From Elusimicrobiales bacterium (GTDB lineage Bacteria > Elusimicrobiota > Elusimicrobia > Elusimicrobiales > UBA9959): a stretch of 6,021 bases of DNA. Positions within the stretch are counted from its first letter, which is position 1. Every line of letters begins with the position of its first letter. The position numbers and the translations under genes were made by a program. Shown here piece by piece: positions 1-5,926 of this stretch. A model generated the notes under the pieces. That model did no database searches. It worked only from the letters and a program-made list of their open reading frames with translations, and was not told the origin of the DNA. Where the stretch lies: contig JAOAEH010000006.1 of the NCBI GenBank assembly GCA_026416895.1, positions 1-6,021 on the forward strand, read 5' to 3'.

Positions 1-189
1 ACAGAAAAGTATAATTTATCATTAGGACAAAAAAGAGCAAATGTCGTAAAAGATTATTATATAAGACTTGGAGTAAACCCATCAAAAATAGCTACAATCT
101 CATATGGGGAAGAAATGCCAGTATGTTTTGAAAAAACAGAAAAGTGTTGGGCTTTAAACAGAAGAGCGGAAACAAAGATAACTGAATAA
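1..189 (+). CDS. pal: Pal, peptidoglycan-associated lipoprotein, C-terminal end (5' truncated by window)
   Basis: The last 62 codons of an OmpA-like peptidoglycan-binding domain, ending at TAA 187-189. Pal sits in the outer membrane, binds peptidoglycan and is the partner of TolB. The visible part carries the family landmarks: a YNLSLGQKRA stretch, whose Arg12 of the fragment matches the arginine that contacts diaminopimelate in OmpA-like domains, then a SYGEE turn and a terminal NRRAE motif. These align well by eye with the end of E. coli Pal (YNISLGERRA, SYGKE, NRRA). Two cysteines (42 and 49 of the fragment) flank the loop before NRRAE and could form a disulfide. The lipobox and N-terminal half lie outside the window. 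The gene is 16 bases upstream of the cpoB-like gene and tolB follows that, which supports the assignment. A different OmpA-family lipoprotein is possible but less likely in this context. Confidence 0.9.
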   Translation, partial: TEKYNLSLGQKRANVVKDYYIRLGVNPSKIATISYGEEMPVCFEKTEKCWALNRRAETKITE

Positions 190-205
190 ATATATATAAA
201 TGTAA

Positions 206-940
206 ATGAAAAAACATTTCGTTATAATTTATTCTATCTCTTTACTGTTTGTCTCCTGTATTGCTACACAAAAAGATATGATAATACTTCAAAGCCAAAT
301 TGATGATCTTAACTCAAACATTTATACTTTGAAAAAAAATCAAGCAGATTTGATGCTTAAAATGGATGAGGTTAATAGAACAATAATATCTTTTACAGAA
401 ACCTCCAAAGATCTTTCATCTGAAATGAATAAATTATCTTCAAAAATAGACGATTATAGCTATTTAACAGAAAAAAAAATAAACCAACTAGGTAAAAATA
501 TAACTTTACCAAAAGAAAAAGATAATCAAACAAAAGAATCAAAATTAATTATAAAAGCAATAAAATATTTCGCATCAGGTAAAATAAAACTAGCAAAAGA
601 ATCCTTTAAGGAATATTTATCTTTATACCCTAAAGGTGAAAATATTGAGCTGGCATACTTCTATTTAGCCGAAATATGCTATCTAGAAAAAGAATTTAAA
701 GAAGCTGCAATATTATATGCTAAATTGATAACTGAAACTCCAATTTTAATAAACATAGAATATATAAAAATGAAATACGCCTTATCACTAATCGAAATGA
801 AAGATGATACTAAAGAAAAGGAAGCAATATTATATTTGAAGGATTTAGAAAAAAACTCCAAAGATAGTTATATACATACAACCGCTAAAAGTATATTAAA
901 TGAAATTTCAAAGAAAAATATACAAAAGAAATCAAAGTAA
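206..940 (+). CDS. cpoB: CpoB/YbgF-like Tol-Pal system protein with TPR repeats
   Basis: A 244-residue exported protein. Residues 1-18 form a short basic and hydrophobic signal ending FVSC, a relaxed lipobox, so Cys18 may be lipidated. Lipidation is uncertain because -3 and -2 are Phe and Val. Residues about 24-97 are a heptad-rich coiled-coil-like helix, followed by a charged linker (about 100-112). Residues about 113-230 contain TPR-like helices (YFASGK, AKESFKEYLSLYPKG, AYFYLAEICY, EFKEAAILYAKL). This matches CpoB/YbgF: N-terminal oligomerising coiled coil, then C-terminal TPRs. In E. coli CpoB works with TolA and PBP1b to couple outer-membrane constriction to septal peptidoglycan synthesis. 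The length is close to the family's usual size (about 250-260). The start has no Shine-Dalgarno and is preceded directly by an in-frame TAA, so no upstream extension is possible. The 3' end overlaps tolB by 41 bases. The assignment rests on architecture and neighbours; other TPR lipoproteins look alike. Confidence 0.8.
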   Translation: MKKHFVIIYSISLLFVSCIATQKDMIILQSQIDDLNSNIYTLKKNQADLMLKMDEVNRTIISFTETSKDLSSEMNKLSSKIDDYSYLTEKKINQLGKNITLPKEKDNQTKESKLIIKAIKYFASGKIKLAKESFKEYLSLYPKGENIELAYFYLAEICYLEKEFKEAAILYAKLITETPILINIEYIKMKYALSLIEMKDDTKEKEAILYLKDLEKNSKDSYIHTTAKSILNEISKKNIQKKSK

Positions 941-2213
941 ATCTATCATTTCATTTCTACTTTTAATAACCTTCTCTCTTTCTCTTTCTTCAACAACAGA
1001 AATATATATTGGCATAGAAAAAAAATCACAAGAAAAACCTAAAATAGCATTTATTAATTTTACATCGATATCTAATAAAACTCAAGATACTCAAATATTA
1101 AACCAAATAAAAGAAATTGTACGTAATGATCTTTTATTCTCTGATTATCTAAATGTAGTCGAGATAGATGAAAAAATATCAAATGAAAATGATTTTATTA
1201 AATTACATGATGAGATTTATCAATTCTTTTTATCGATATATCTCGAAACAATAAATGAAGACAATATTAACTTAAAAGCAAATATCTATAACACCATAAA
1301 AAAAGTAAAAATAACAAAAACTTATAATTTCACAAAAAACTATTTGAGGAGGGCATCTCATATACTAAGTGATGATATAATAGAAAACACAGTAGAAAAA
1401 AAAGGAATAGCATCTTCTAGGATAACTTTTTCAAATGATTCTACTGGCTATAAAGAAATATATATGATAGACTACGATGGTGAAAATTTAACACAACTTA
1501 CTAATCACAAAAGCATCTCTATAATTCCAAAATGGTCTGTTGATGGTAAAAAGATATACTACACTACCTACAAATACGGAAATCCTGATATTGCAGTAAT
1601 AGATCTAGAAAAGATGACAACAAAAATATTTTCAAGATTTCAAGGATTAAATATTGCAGGTGAATTTTCATCCGATGGTACTCAACTAATTACAATTCTT
1701 TCAAGAGGAAAAGATCCGTCTTTATACATATTAAATCTTGTTACAAGAGAAGTAAAAAATATAATTGAAAATTTTGGTATTTGCGCCTCTCCAACTTTCT
1801 CACCTGACAACAAAGAAATCGCATTTATAAGTGATAGAACTGGCAACCCACAATTATATATTTACAATTTAGAAACAAAAAAAATCAGGAGACTAACTAA
1901 ATTCTATTGGGCTGATTCCCCAAACTGGTCTCCAGATGGCAGATGGATTGTTTTTTCAGGAAGAGAAACAAAAAAGGAAAATCTAAACATTTTTTTAATT
2001 GATCCTACTACCTCATTTGTCGTAAGAATAACACGCAATGAAGGAGACAATGAAGATCCAGTATTTTCACCTGATTCAAGATATATTGCCTTTATTTCAA
2101 CACGGAATGGAACAAGACAAATTTTTATTATGGATGCAGATGGTTCCAGACCACATCCTTTAACTTCTAAATTAAAAGGAAATTGTTTTTCTCCAAGCTG
2201 GAGTAAGAATTAA
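900..2213 (+). CDS. tolB: TolB, Tol-Pal system periplasmic beta-propeller protein
   Basis: A 437-residue protein, close to the usual TolB length (E. coli 430). Residues 1-31 are an export signal with a basic n-region and a hydrophobic core (about 16-30). Residues about 45-165 form the TolB N-terminal alpha/beta domain, starting at KIAFINF. From about 174 to the end is the beta-propeller. Its repeats are visible as WSVDG (212-216), FSSDG (256-260), FSPDN (300-304), WSPDG (343-347) and FSPDS (389-393), closing with PSWSKN at the C-terminus. The TGYKEIY, YKYGNPDI and RTGNPQLYIY segments are typical of TolB. TolB is periplasmic, binds Pal through the propeller and cycles between Pal and TolA during envelope constriction. 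An in-frame TAA at 897-899 immediately precedes the ATG, so this is the only standard start. It has no visible Shine-Dalgarno and lies inside the cpoB frame, suggesting translational coupling. The gene ends flush against the convergent thymidine kinase stop. Confidence 0.93.
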   Translation: MKFQRKIYKRNQSKSIISFLLLITFSLSLSSTTEIYIGIEKKSQEKPKIAFINFTSISNKTQDTQILNQIKEIVRNDLLFSDYLNVVEIDEKISNENDFIKLHDEIYQFFLSIYLETINEDNINLKANIYNTIKKVKITKTYNFTKNYLRRASHILSDDIIENTVEKKGIASSRITFSNDSTGYKEIYMIDYDGENLTQLTNHKSISIIPKWSVDGKKIYYTTYKYGNPDIAVIDLEKMTTKIFSRFQGLNIAGEFSSDGTQLITILSRGKDPSLYILNLVTREVKNIIENFGICASPTFSPDNKEIAFISDRTGNPQLYIYNLETKKIRRLTKFYWADSPNWSPDGRWIVFSGRETKKENLNIFLIDPTTSFVVRITRNEGDNEDPVFSPDSRYIAFISTRNGTRQIFIMDADGSRPHPLTSKLKGNCFSPSWSKN

Positions 2214-2801
2214 TTATTTTTTATTTGAGCTTACTACTAAATTAGGATTAAAACACTTTCTACAACGAGCTTCATATTTGTCACTAGCACCAACCTCAAT
2301 TCTATTATCTCCACTTGAAATCTTTTGAGAATAATGAGCAGGGCTAGCACATATAACACATATTGCTAAATTTTTTGTTACATACTCAGCTATAGCCATA
2401 AGTTTAGCCATCTGCATAAAAGGTCTTCCTTTCCAATCCATATCAAGCCCAGCTATTATCACTCTCTTTCCACTATTTGCAAGCTTATCAGCAACACTAA
2501 CTATTGAGTCATCAAAAAAATGAGCTTCATCAATTCCTACAACCTCTGTATCTGATTCTGTTTTTTTAAGTATTTCAGAAGCTGTCTTTACAGGTGTAGC
2601 TTTTAGCATAATTTTATCATGAGAAACTATATGTTCTTTTGCATATCTTGTATCTAAATAAGAATTAAATATTTGAACTTTTTGTTTTGCAATCATAGCA
2701 AGTTTAAGTCTTCTTATAAGCTCTTGAGTTTTTCCAGAAAACATACTTCCAGATATAACCTCAATAGCACCCCGACTTTTTATATTAGAAACGTGAATCA
2801 T
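2214..2801 (-). CDS. tdk: Thymidine kinase, type II (TK1-like)
   Basis: A 195-residue cytoplasmic enzyme that phosphorylates thymidine to dTMP with ATP (EC 2.7.1.21), a pyrimidine salvage step. All family landmarks are present. The P-loop GSMFSGKT is at 18-25, and a DTR/SHD region lies at 50-62. A DEAH box at 91-94 follows, with Glu92 as the expected catalytic base. GLDMDWKGRPF (118-128) leads into the lasso loop. Four zinc-binding cysteines occur as CVIC (148-151) and CRKC (180-183), with VGASDKYEARC between them forming the substrate-binding lasso. The length is normal. The start is set by a clean GGAGG eight bases upstream of the ATG. It is the last gene of the minus-strand run, 20 bases after the epimerase stop, and its own stop abuts that of convergent tolB. 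There is no obvious functional link to the sugar genes before it, so co-transcription is probably incidental. Confidence 0.96.
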   Translation of the reverse strand: MIHVSNIKSRGAIEVISGSMFSGKTQELIRRLKLAMIAKQKVQIFNSYLDTRYAKEHIVSHDKIMLKATPVKTASEILKKTESDTEVVGIDEAHFFDDSIVSVADKLANSGKRVIIAGLDMDWKGRPFMQMAKLMAIAEYVTKNLAICVICASPAHYSQKISSGDNRIEVGASDKYEARCRKCFNPNLVVSSNKK

Positions 2802-2809
2802 AAGTTAAA

Positions 2810-2814
2810 CCTCC
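2810..2814 (-). promoter_or_regulatory. Shine-Dalgarno site of thymidine kinase
   Basis: On the minus strand GGAGG lies eight bases before the ATG at 2801, inside the 20-base gap after the epimerase stop. It fixes the thymidine kinase start and shows that this gene has its own strong ribosome entry rather than depending on coupling. Confidence 0.85.
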
Positions 2815-2821
2815 ACTAAAT

Positions 2822-3763
2822 CTACTTTAAAAACTCATCTTTAAACCAGTTGATAGTCATTCTAAGTCCATCTTCAAAACTAACTTCCGGAATAAAATTG
2901 AGATCTTTTTTTATTAAAGATATATCTGCCCAAGTTTTTCTTACATCTCCACTACGCTTTGGCATAAATTTCTTCTTTAATTTATAACCTAAATTTTTTT
3001 CAATTATACTAACTATTTTAAGAAGAGATACTGTAGAACCACAAGCAACATTATAAATCTTGCCATTGGTTTTATTACTTAAAGCAGCTTTTATATTTGC
3101 ATTTACAACATTACTAACATATGTAAAATCACGAGATTGTCTCCCATCCCAATGAATCTCAAGAGATTGTTTTTTCAAAGCTCTTTCTATAAATTTAGGT
3201 ATAACAGCAGAGTATTGTGACTCAGGTGGTTGTCTAGGGCCAAATACGTTAAAATATCTCAAAGATACAGTTGGCAGTCCAAACGTTTTCCAATACATCA
3301 CACAATAATATTCTCCTGCTAATTTAGATACTGCGTAGGGAGAGATAGGAGATGGTAAGAAAAACTCTTTTTGAGGAAAAATTTTGCAATCTCCATAAAC
3401 AGAGCTTGAAGATGCATACACTACTTTTTTAACTCTAAACTCTTTGGCACAAATTAATAAGTTTAAAGTTCCTGTAATATTATTATCATTAGCACCTAAA
3501 GGATCATCAACAGATTTAGGAACTGATCTCATTGCAGCTTGGTGTAAAATATAATCAACACCTTTAACAGCTTTTTTAACTTCTGATATATCTCTTATAT
3601 CTCCTTTTATAAGTTCAATTTTATTCAAAACTTTTTTAATATTTTCGATCCTACCTGTAGAAAAATTATCAAAAACTCTAACTCTCTCCCCCATCTCTAC
3701 AAGTTTATCTACTATATGGGAACCTATAAAACCAGCTCCACCAGTAACAAGCCAAATAGCCAT
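2822..3763 (-). CDS. NAD-dependent UDP-hexose (probably UDP-N-acetylhexosamine) 4-epimerase, extended SDR family
   Basis: A 313-residue cytoplasmic epimerase-type enzyme. Counting from the ATG at 3763, TGGAGFIGSH (7-16) is the Rossmann GxxGxxG loop. Asp32 should bind the NAD adenine ribose, GDIRD (54-58) contacts adenine, and HQAA is at 74-77. SSS lies at 118-120, with Ser119 aligning to the catalytic Ser124 of E. coli GalE. Tyr143-xxx-Lys147 (SPYAVSK) is the catalytic pair. RYFNVFGPRQ (169-178) and RDFTYV (211-216) are typical of UDP-sugar epimerases and dehydratases. The gatekeeper that is Tyr299 in GalE is Thr277 here (RKTWAD). WbpP-type UDP-GlcNAc epimerases also have a small residue there, so an N-acetylated substrate is favoured. 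Start choice: the ATG at 3763 follows the receiver's TAA by one base and fits family length. An in-frame GTG at 3775 would add four residues and overlap the receiver gene. Another nucleotide-sugar SDR (decarboxylase or dehydratase) is less likely. Confidence 0.85.
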   Translation of the reverse strand: MAIWLVTGGAGFIGSHIVDKLVEMGERVRVFDNFSTGRIENIKKVLNKIELIKGDIRDISEVKKAVKGVDYILHQAAMRSVPKSVDDPLGANDNNITGTLNLLICAKEFRVKKVVYASSSSVYGDCKIFPQKEFFLPSPISPYAVSKLAGEYYCVMYWKTFGLPTVSLRYFNVFGPRQPPESQYSAVIPKFIERALKKQSLEIHWDGRQSRDFTYVSNVVNANIKAALSNKTNGKIYNVACGSTVSLLKIVSIIEKNLGYKLKKKFMPKRSGDVRKTWADISLIKKDLNFIPEVSFEDGLRMTINWFKDEFLK

Positions 3764-3764
3764 C

Positions 3765-4130
3765 TTATTTCTCACTTAAAGCATTATTTACAGTCTCAAG
3801 AAGTTCATCTGTGGAAAAAGGTTTGGTAAGAAAGGCAATTACCTGATTGAATTTTCCAAAAAGCGACCTAGATGGTTCTAAAGCAGATAAAACAATTATA
3901 GGTATTTTTGAAAGTTCACTATCCTGACTCAAAGTTGTAGCTATTGAATAACCATCAATCCCTGGAAGCATAACATCCAAAATCATAAGATCAGGCAAAA
4001 ATTCTTTTAGATTATCTACAACATCTCTACCATTATCACAAACTCTAACTACATGTCCCATACTTTCAAGAGTATATTGCAAAAGATTTGAAATCTCAGG
4101 GTCATCATCAACTATCATTATTTTAGCCAT
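3765..4130 (-). CDS. Stand-alone response regulator receiver (CheY-like), no output domain
   Basis: A 121-residue single receiver domain. Acidic Asp8, Asp9 and Asp10 (VDDDP) form the Mg2+ pocket, and Asp52 (LMILDVMLPG) is the phospho-acceptor. Ser82 (VLSAL) takes the conserved Thr/Ser position, Lys103 (TKPF) is the invariant lysine, and Phe100 sits at the aromatic switch position. All residues needed for phosphotransfer are present, so it should be functional. The protein ends right after the final helix, with no DNA-binding or enzymatic output, so it probably acts by protein contact. No histidine kinase is in the window. The ATG has a strong AAAGGAG six bases upstream. Its stop is one base from the ATG of the epimerase, indicating coupled translation. 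The segment before Lys103 (FGKFNQVIAFL) departs from the common GADDYL form, which may reflect a specialised partner. Its place between sugar genes hints at control of polysaccharide output, but that is inference. Confidence 0.92.
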   Translation of the reverse strand: MAKIMIVDDDPEISNLLQYTLESMGHVVRVCDNGRDVVDNLKEFLPDLMILDVMLPGIDGYSIATTLSQDSELSKIPIIVLSALEPSRSLFGKFNQVIAFLTKPFSTDELLETVNNALSEK

Positions 4131-4136
4131 ACATAT

Positions 4137-4143
4137 CTCCTTT
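4137..4143 (-). promoter_or_regulatory. Shine-Dalgarno site of the receiver gene
   Basis: On the minus strand AAAGGAG ends six bases before the ATG at 4130, in the 34-base gap after the coiled-coil gene. An ATG four bases upstream of the chosen one is out of frame and closer to the SD, so the start at 4130 is well supported. Confidence 0.85.
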
Positions 4144-4164
4144 CTAGCATATTTTACAAAAAAA

Positions 4165-4626
4165 TTATGGAAAATAAATGTTAAATGGTGATGTTTTTTC
4201 TATATACGAATCTTCTTTTTTCTCATCTTCTTGAACTTTATCAACTTTTTTTAATTCTTGATCTTTTTGCTCCTTAATTTTCTCTCTTTGCTTTTTTATT
4301 ATATCTGTAAACCTAATTTTTTGTTCATCAGTAAGAAAATTTTTAACTATACTTGTCACATTTTTGTTTAACTCAATCATTTCCAATTTAATACTTTCAA
4401 TCTCTTTCTCTAATTTTTCTCTTTCTTTCACCTTTTTTTCATATTTTTTTCTAACTTTATCATATTTTTTCAAATTTATTATAAGTTCTTCCTCTATATC
4501 CTGTTTCTGTTGTTGAGAAAGCTCAAGCTCAGAAATTAACTCCATAATTTTTTTTGGTTCTGGACGTTGAAAAGCCAAATCTTGAGAAAATAAAAAACTC
4601 AAAAATAAAAATAAAATAGAATTCAT
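4165..4626 (-). CDS. Small exported coiled-coil protein with Spy/CpxP-like LTxxQ motifs, function unknown
   Basis: A 153-residue protein I do not recognise as a named gene. Residues 1-14 are a very hydrophobic leader ending FLFS, with likely cleavage before Gln15. Unusually, its n-region has no Lys or Arg. The mature part is almost all charged helix. Residues about 25-108 show LSQQQ (36-40) and LTDEQKIRF (98-106) bracketing a long Lys/Glu helix of about 55 residues. This paired L(S/T)xxQ spacing resembles the Spy/CpxP/ZraP family of periplasmic helical chaperones and metal-stress sensors. Residues about 108-142 are a highly charged tail, ending SPFNIYFP. The ATG overlaps the glycosyltransferase stop as ATGA and has AAGGAGG four bases upstream. 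Being coupled to a membrane glycosyltransferase suggests an accessory envelope role, but this is inference. A generic coiled-coil protein with chance motif matches is the main alternative. Confidence 0.75.
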   Translation of the reverse strand: MNSILFLFLSFLFSQDLAFQRPEPKKIMELISELELSQQQKQDIEEELIINLKKYDKVRKKYEKKVKEREKLEKEIESIKLEMIELNKNVTSIVKNFLTDEQKIRFTDIIKKQREKIKEQKDQELKKVDKVQEDEKKEDSYIEKTSPFNIYFP

Positions 4627-5912
4627 ACTACCTCCTTTTTAATTATATCGTCAATCCTTACTGAGCTAGTATGTTCAACTGTGTCCCAAATTGTTTTAGA
4701 TTTTAATATACCAGCAATAAAAATCGGGACTCTAAAAATTCCCAAAAATGGCTGCATATAATAGGCAAATATCATATCAAAACTTATTCTTTTTTCTAAC
4801 CATATCATAATAGGAAGAACCACAAGAGGAATAGATATAAAAACAAACTTCATTATTATTTCTTCATGAGGAATTATATTAAAAAACCAAACTAATAAGT
4901 TGAAATGGTTTCTAGTGTAAGATAGAGAAAAAATAACAAAAACTACCATTAAAACTCTATACACTCCAACAGTATACAAAAAAGCTTCTAAGGCTGAAAA
5001 ATCAAAATACTTAATAAATCTTAAAAAAAGTCTTAACGCATGTTTCCTTGCTACATCAATAGAACCTTTAGTCCACCTAACAGATCTCCGAAAATATTGT
5101 CTTATAGTTATAGGTTCCTCATCGTAAATTATACTTTTCTCACCCCATGCTATAAATACACCATTCCTTACCAATCTCATTTGCATCTCAAGATCTTCAG
5201 TAAGACATGTTTCATCCCACATAAATTTTTCAACTATATCTGTTTTAAAACACATTCCTTTACCATGAAGTGTTGCGGAAAGTCCTAACAGCATTTTTGG
5301 CTTTTGAAAAAACCTATTTGTAACATATTGTCCTGCTGAAACAATCTTAGATATAAAAGAATCATACGGATTTTTCGGAAGTTGTTGCGACTGAATAACT
5401 TTGTATCCTTTACTAAGATAATAAGACATATACTTCAAAAAATTAGGATGCACAAGAGAATCAGCATCAAAAAAACAAAAAGCATCATATCCTTTAGCTA
5501 ATTTAAAAATTTGATTTATGGCATAATTTAAAGCTTTCGCTTTATTTGAAGGGAAATTATTTTCATGTATTAAGATATTAACATTATATTTATTTACCAC
5601 ATCTATTGTTCCATCTCTACAATGATCACAAACTACATATATGTCATATTTATCCTTAGGATAATTTTGGCTTAATAAACTTTCAACTAAATTACCAATA
5701 ACCTTTTCTTCATTATGGGCTGGAACAACAATAGCAAACTTATGATTATATATATCCGATTCATTAATATCTTCTTCCTTCTTATTATAAGGAAAAATAG
5801 CTATAACACAAAGAAATATATATAAAAACATACACATTATAAAATAAAGTTGAACAAAATTACCACTTAATAAAAAAAATAAAAAGATTACATCTGTTGA
5901 ACCACACATCAT
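4623..5912 (-). CDS. Membrane glycosyltransferase family 2, processive polysaccharide-synthase-like
   Basis: A 429-residue inner-membrane enzyme. Residues about 8-40 are an N-terminal hydrophobic segment of one or two helices. The cytoplasmic GT-A domain follows: VPAHNEE (63-69), VCDHCRDGT (94-102), NKAKALN (123-129), the metal-binding DAD (149-151), TED with the presumed base Asp240 (238-240), and RRSVRW (275-280), equivalent to the Q/RxxRW acceptor motif. Further membrane segments follow at about 306-330, 354-372 and 380-402. The C-terminus has WDTVEHTSSVRIDD, as in many BcsA/IcaA/NodC-like synthases. Such enzymes transfer sugars from UDP-donors, often making beta-linked chains and extruding them. 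No PilZ domain is present, so direct c-di-GMP control as in BcsA is not indicated. The two tandem ATGs (5912 and 5909) have no Shine-Dalgarno. A consensus -10 box six bases upstream suggests a leaderless message. An inner ATG at 5837 would truncate the hydrophobic segment. Product and donor cannot be told from sequence. Confidence 0.9.
   Translation of the reverse strand: MMCGSTDVIFLFFLLSGNFVQLYFIMCMFLYIFLCVIAIFPYNKKEEDINESDIYNHKFAIVVPAHNEEKVIGNLVESLLSQNYPKDKYDIYVVCDHCRDGTIDVVNKYNVNILIHENNFPSNKAKALNYAINQIFKLAKGYDAFCFFDADSLVHPNFLKYMSYYLSKGYKVIQSQQLPKNPYDSFISKIVSAGQYVTNRFFQKPKMLLGLSATLHGKGMCFKTDIVEKFMWDETCLTEDLEMQMRLVRNGVFIAWGEKSIIYDEEPITIRQYFRRSVRWTKGSIDVARKHALRLFLRFIKYFDFSALEAFLYTVGVYRVLMVVFVIFSLSYTRNHFNLLVWFFNIIPHEEIIMKFVFISIPLVVLPIMIWLEKRISFDMIFAYYMQPFLGIFRVPIFIAGILKSKTIWDTVEHTSSVRIDDIIKKEVV
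4631..4637 (-). promoter_or_regulatory. Shine-Dalgarno site of the coiled-coil gene, embedded in the glycosyltransferase C-terminus
   Basis: On the minus strand AAGGAGG lies four bases before the ATG at 4626. The same bases encode part of the last glycosyltransferase residues (KKEVV). With the ATGA overlap this is a classic coupled junction and fixes the downstream start. Confidence 0.85.
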
Positions 5913-5926
5913 TAAAATATTATAAT
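5897..5926 (+). promoter_or_regulatory. Candidate sigma70-type promoter for the rightward gene
   Basis: TTGAAC (5897-5902, first four bases of the -35 consensus) is followed after 18 bases by a perfect TATAAT (5921-5926). The ATG at 5937 lies ten bases after the -10 box, so transcription would begin only a few bases before it. The -35 lies inside the start of the opposite gene. Chance TATAAT matches are common in A+T-rich DNA. The placement between divergent starts raises confidence, but start-site mapping is needed. Confidence 0.5.

Noticed and set aside
679..861. Minus-strand open frame of 60 codons inside cpoB
   Set aside because: It lies wholly antisense to a well-supported TPR gene, has no recognisable motif or Shine-Dalgarno, and is short enough to be chance.
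2191..2222. Rho-independent terminator for the Tol-Pal transcript
   Set aside because: The hairpin has only five base pairs and the T run begins about 13 bases after it, so it does not meet the usual form. It is kept only as a structural observation.
4131..4164. Internal promoter before the receiver gene
   Set aside because: TAAAAT-like -10 matches exist, but none has a fitting -35 at 16-18 bases beyond very weak matches; in A+T-rich DNA these are expected by chance.
5040..5288. Plus-strand open frame of 82 codons inside the glycosyltransferase
   Set aside because: It is antisense to the conserved catalytic region (the DAD-to-RxxRW span) and its product has a low-complexity, non-family composition; a shadow frame.
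4623..5912. Cellulose synthase BcsA or PNAG synthase PgaC/IcaA by name
   Set aside because: The shared motifs are common to many processive GT2 enzymes. There is no PilZ domain and no bcsB, bcsC, pgaA, pgaB or pgaD partner in the window, so a specific product is not supported.
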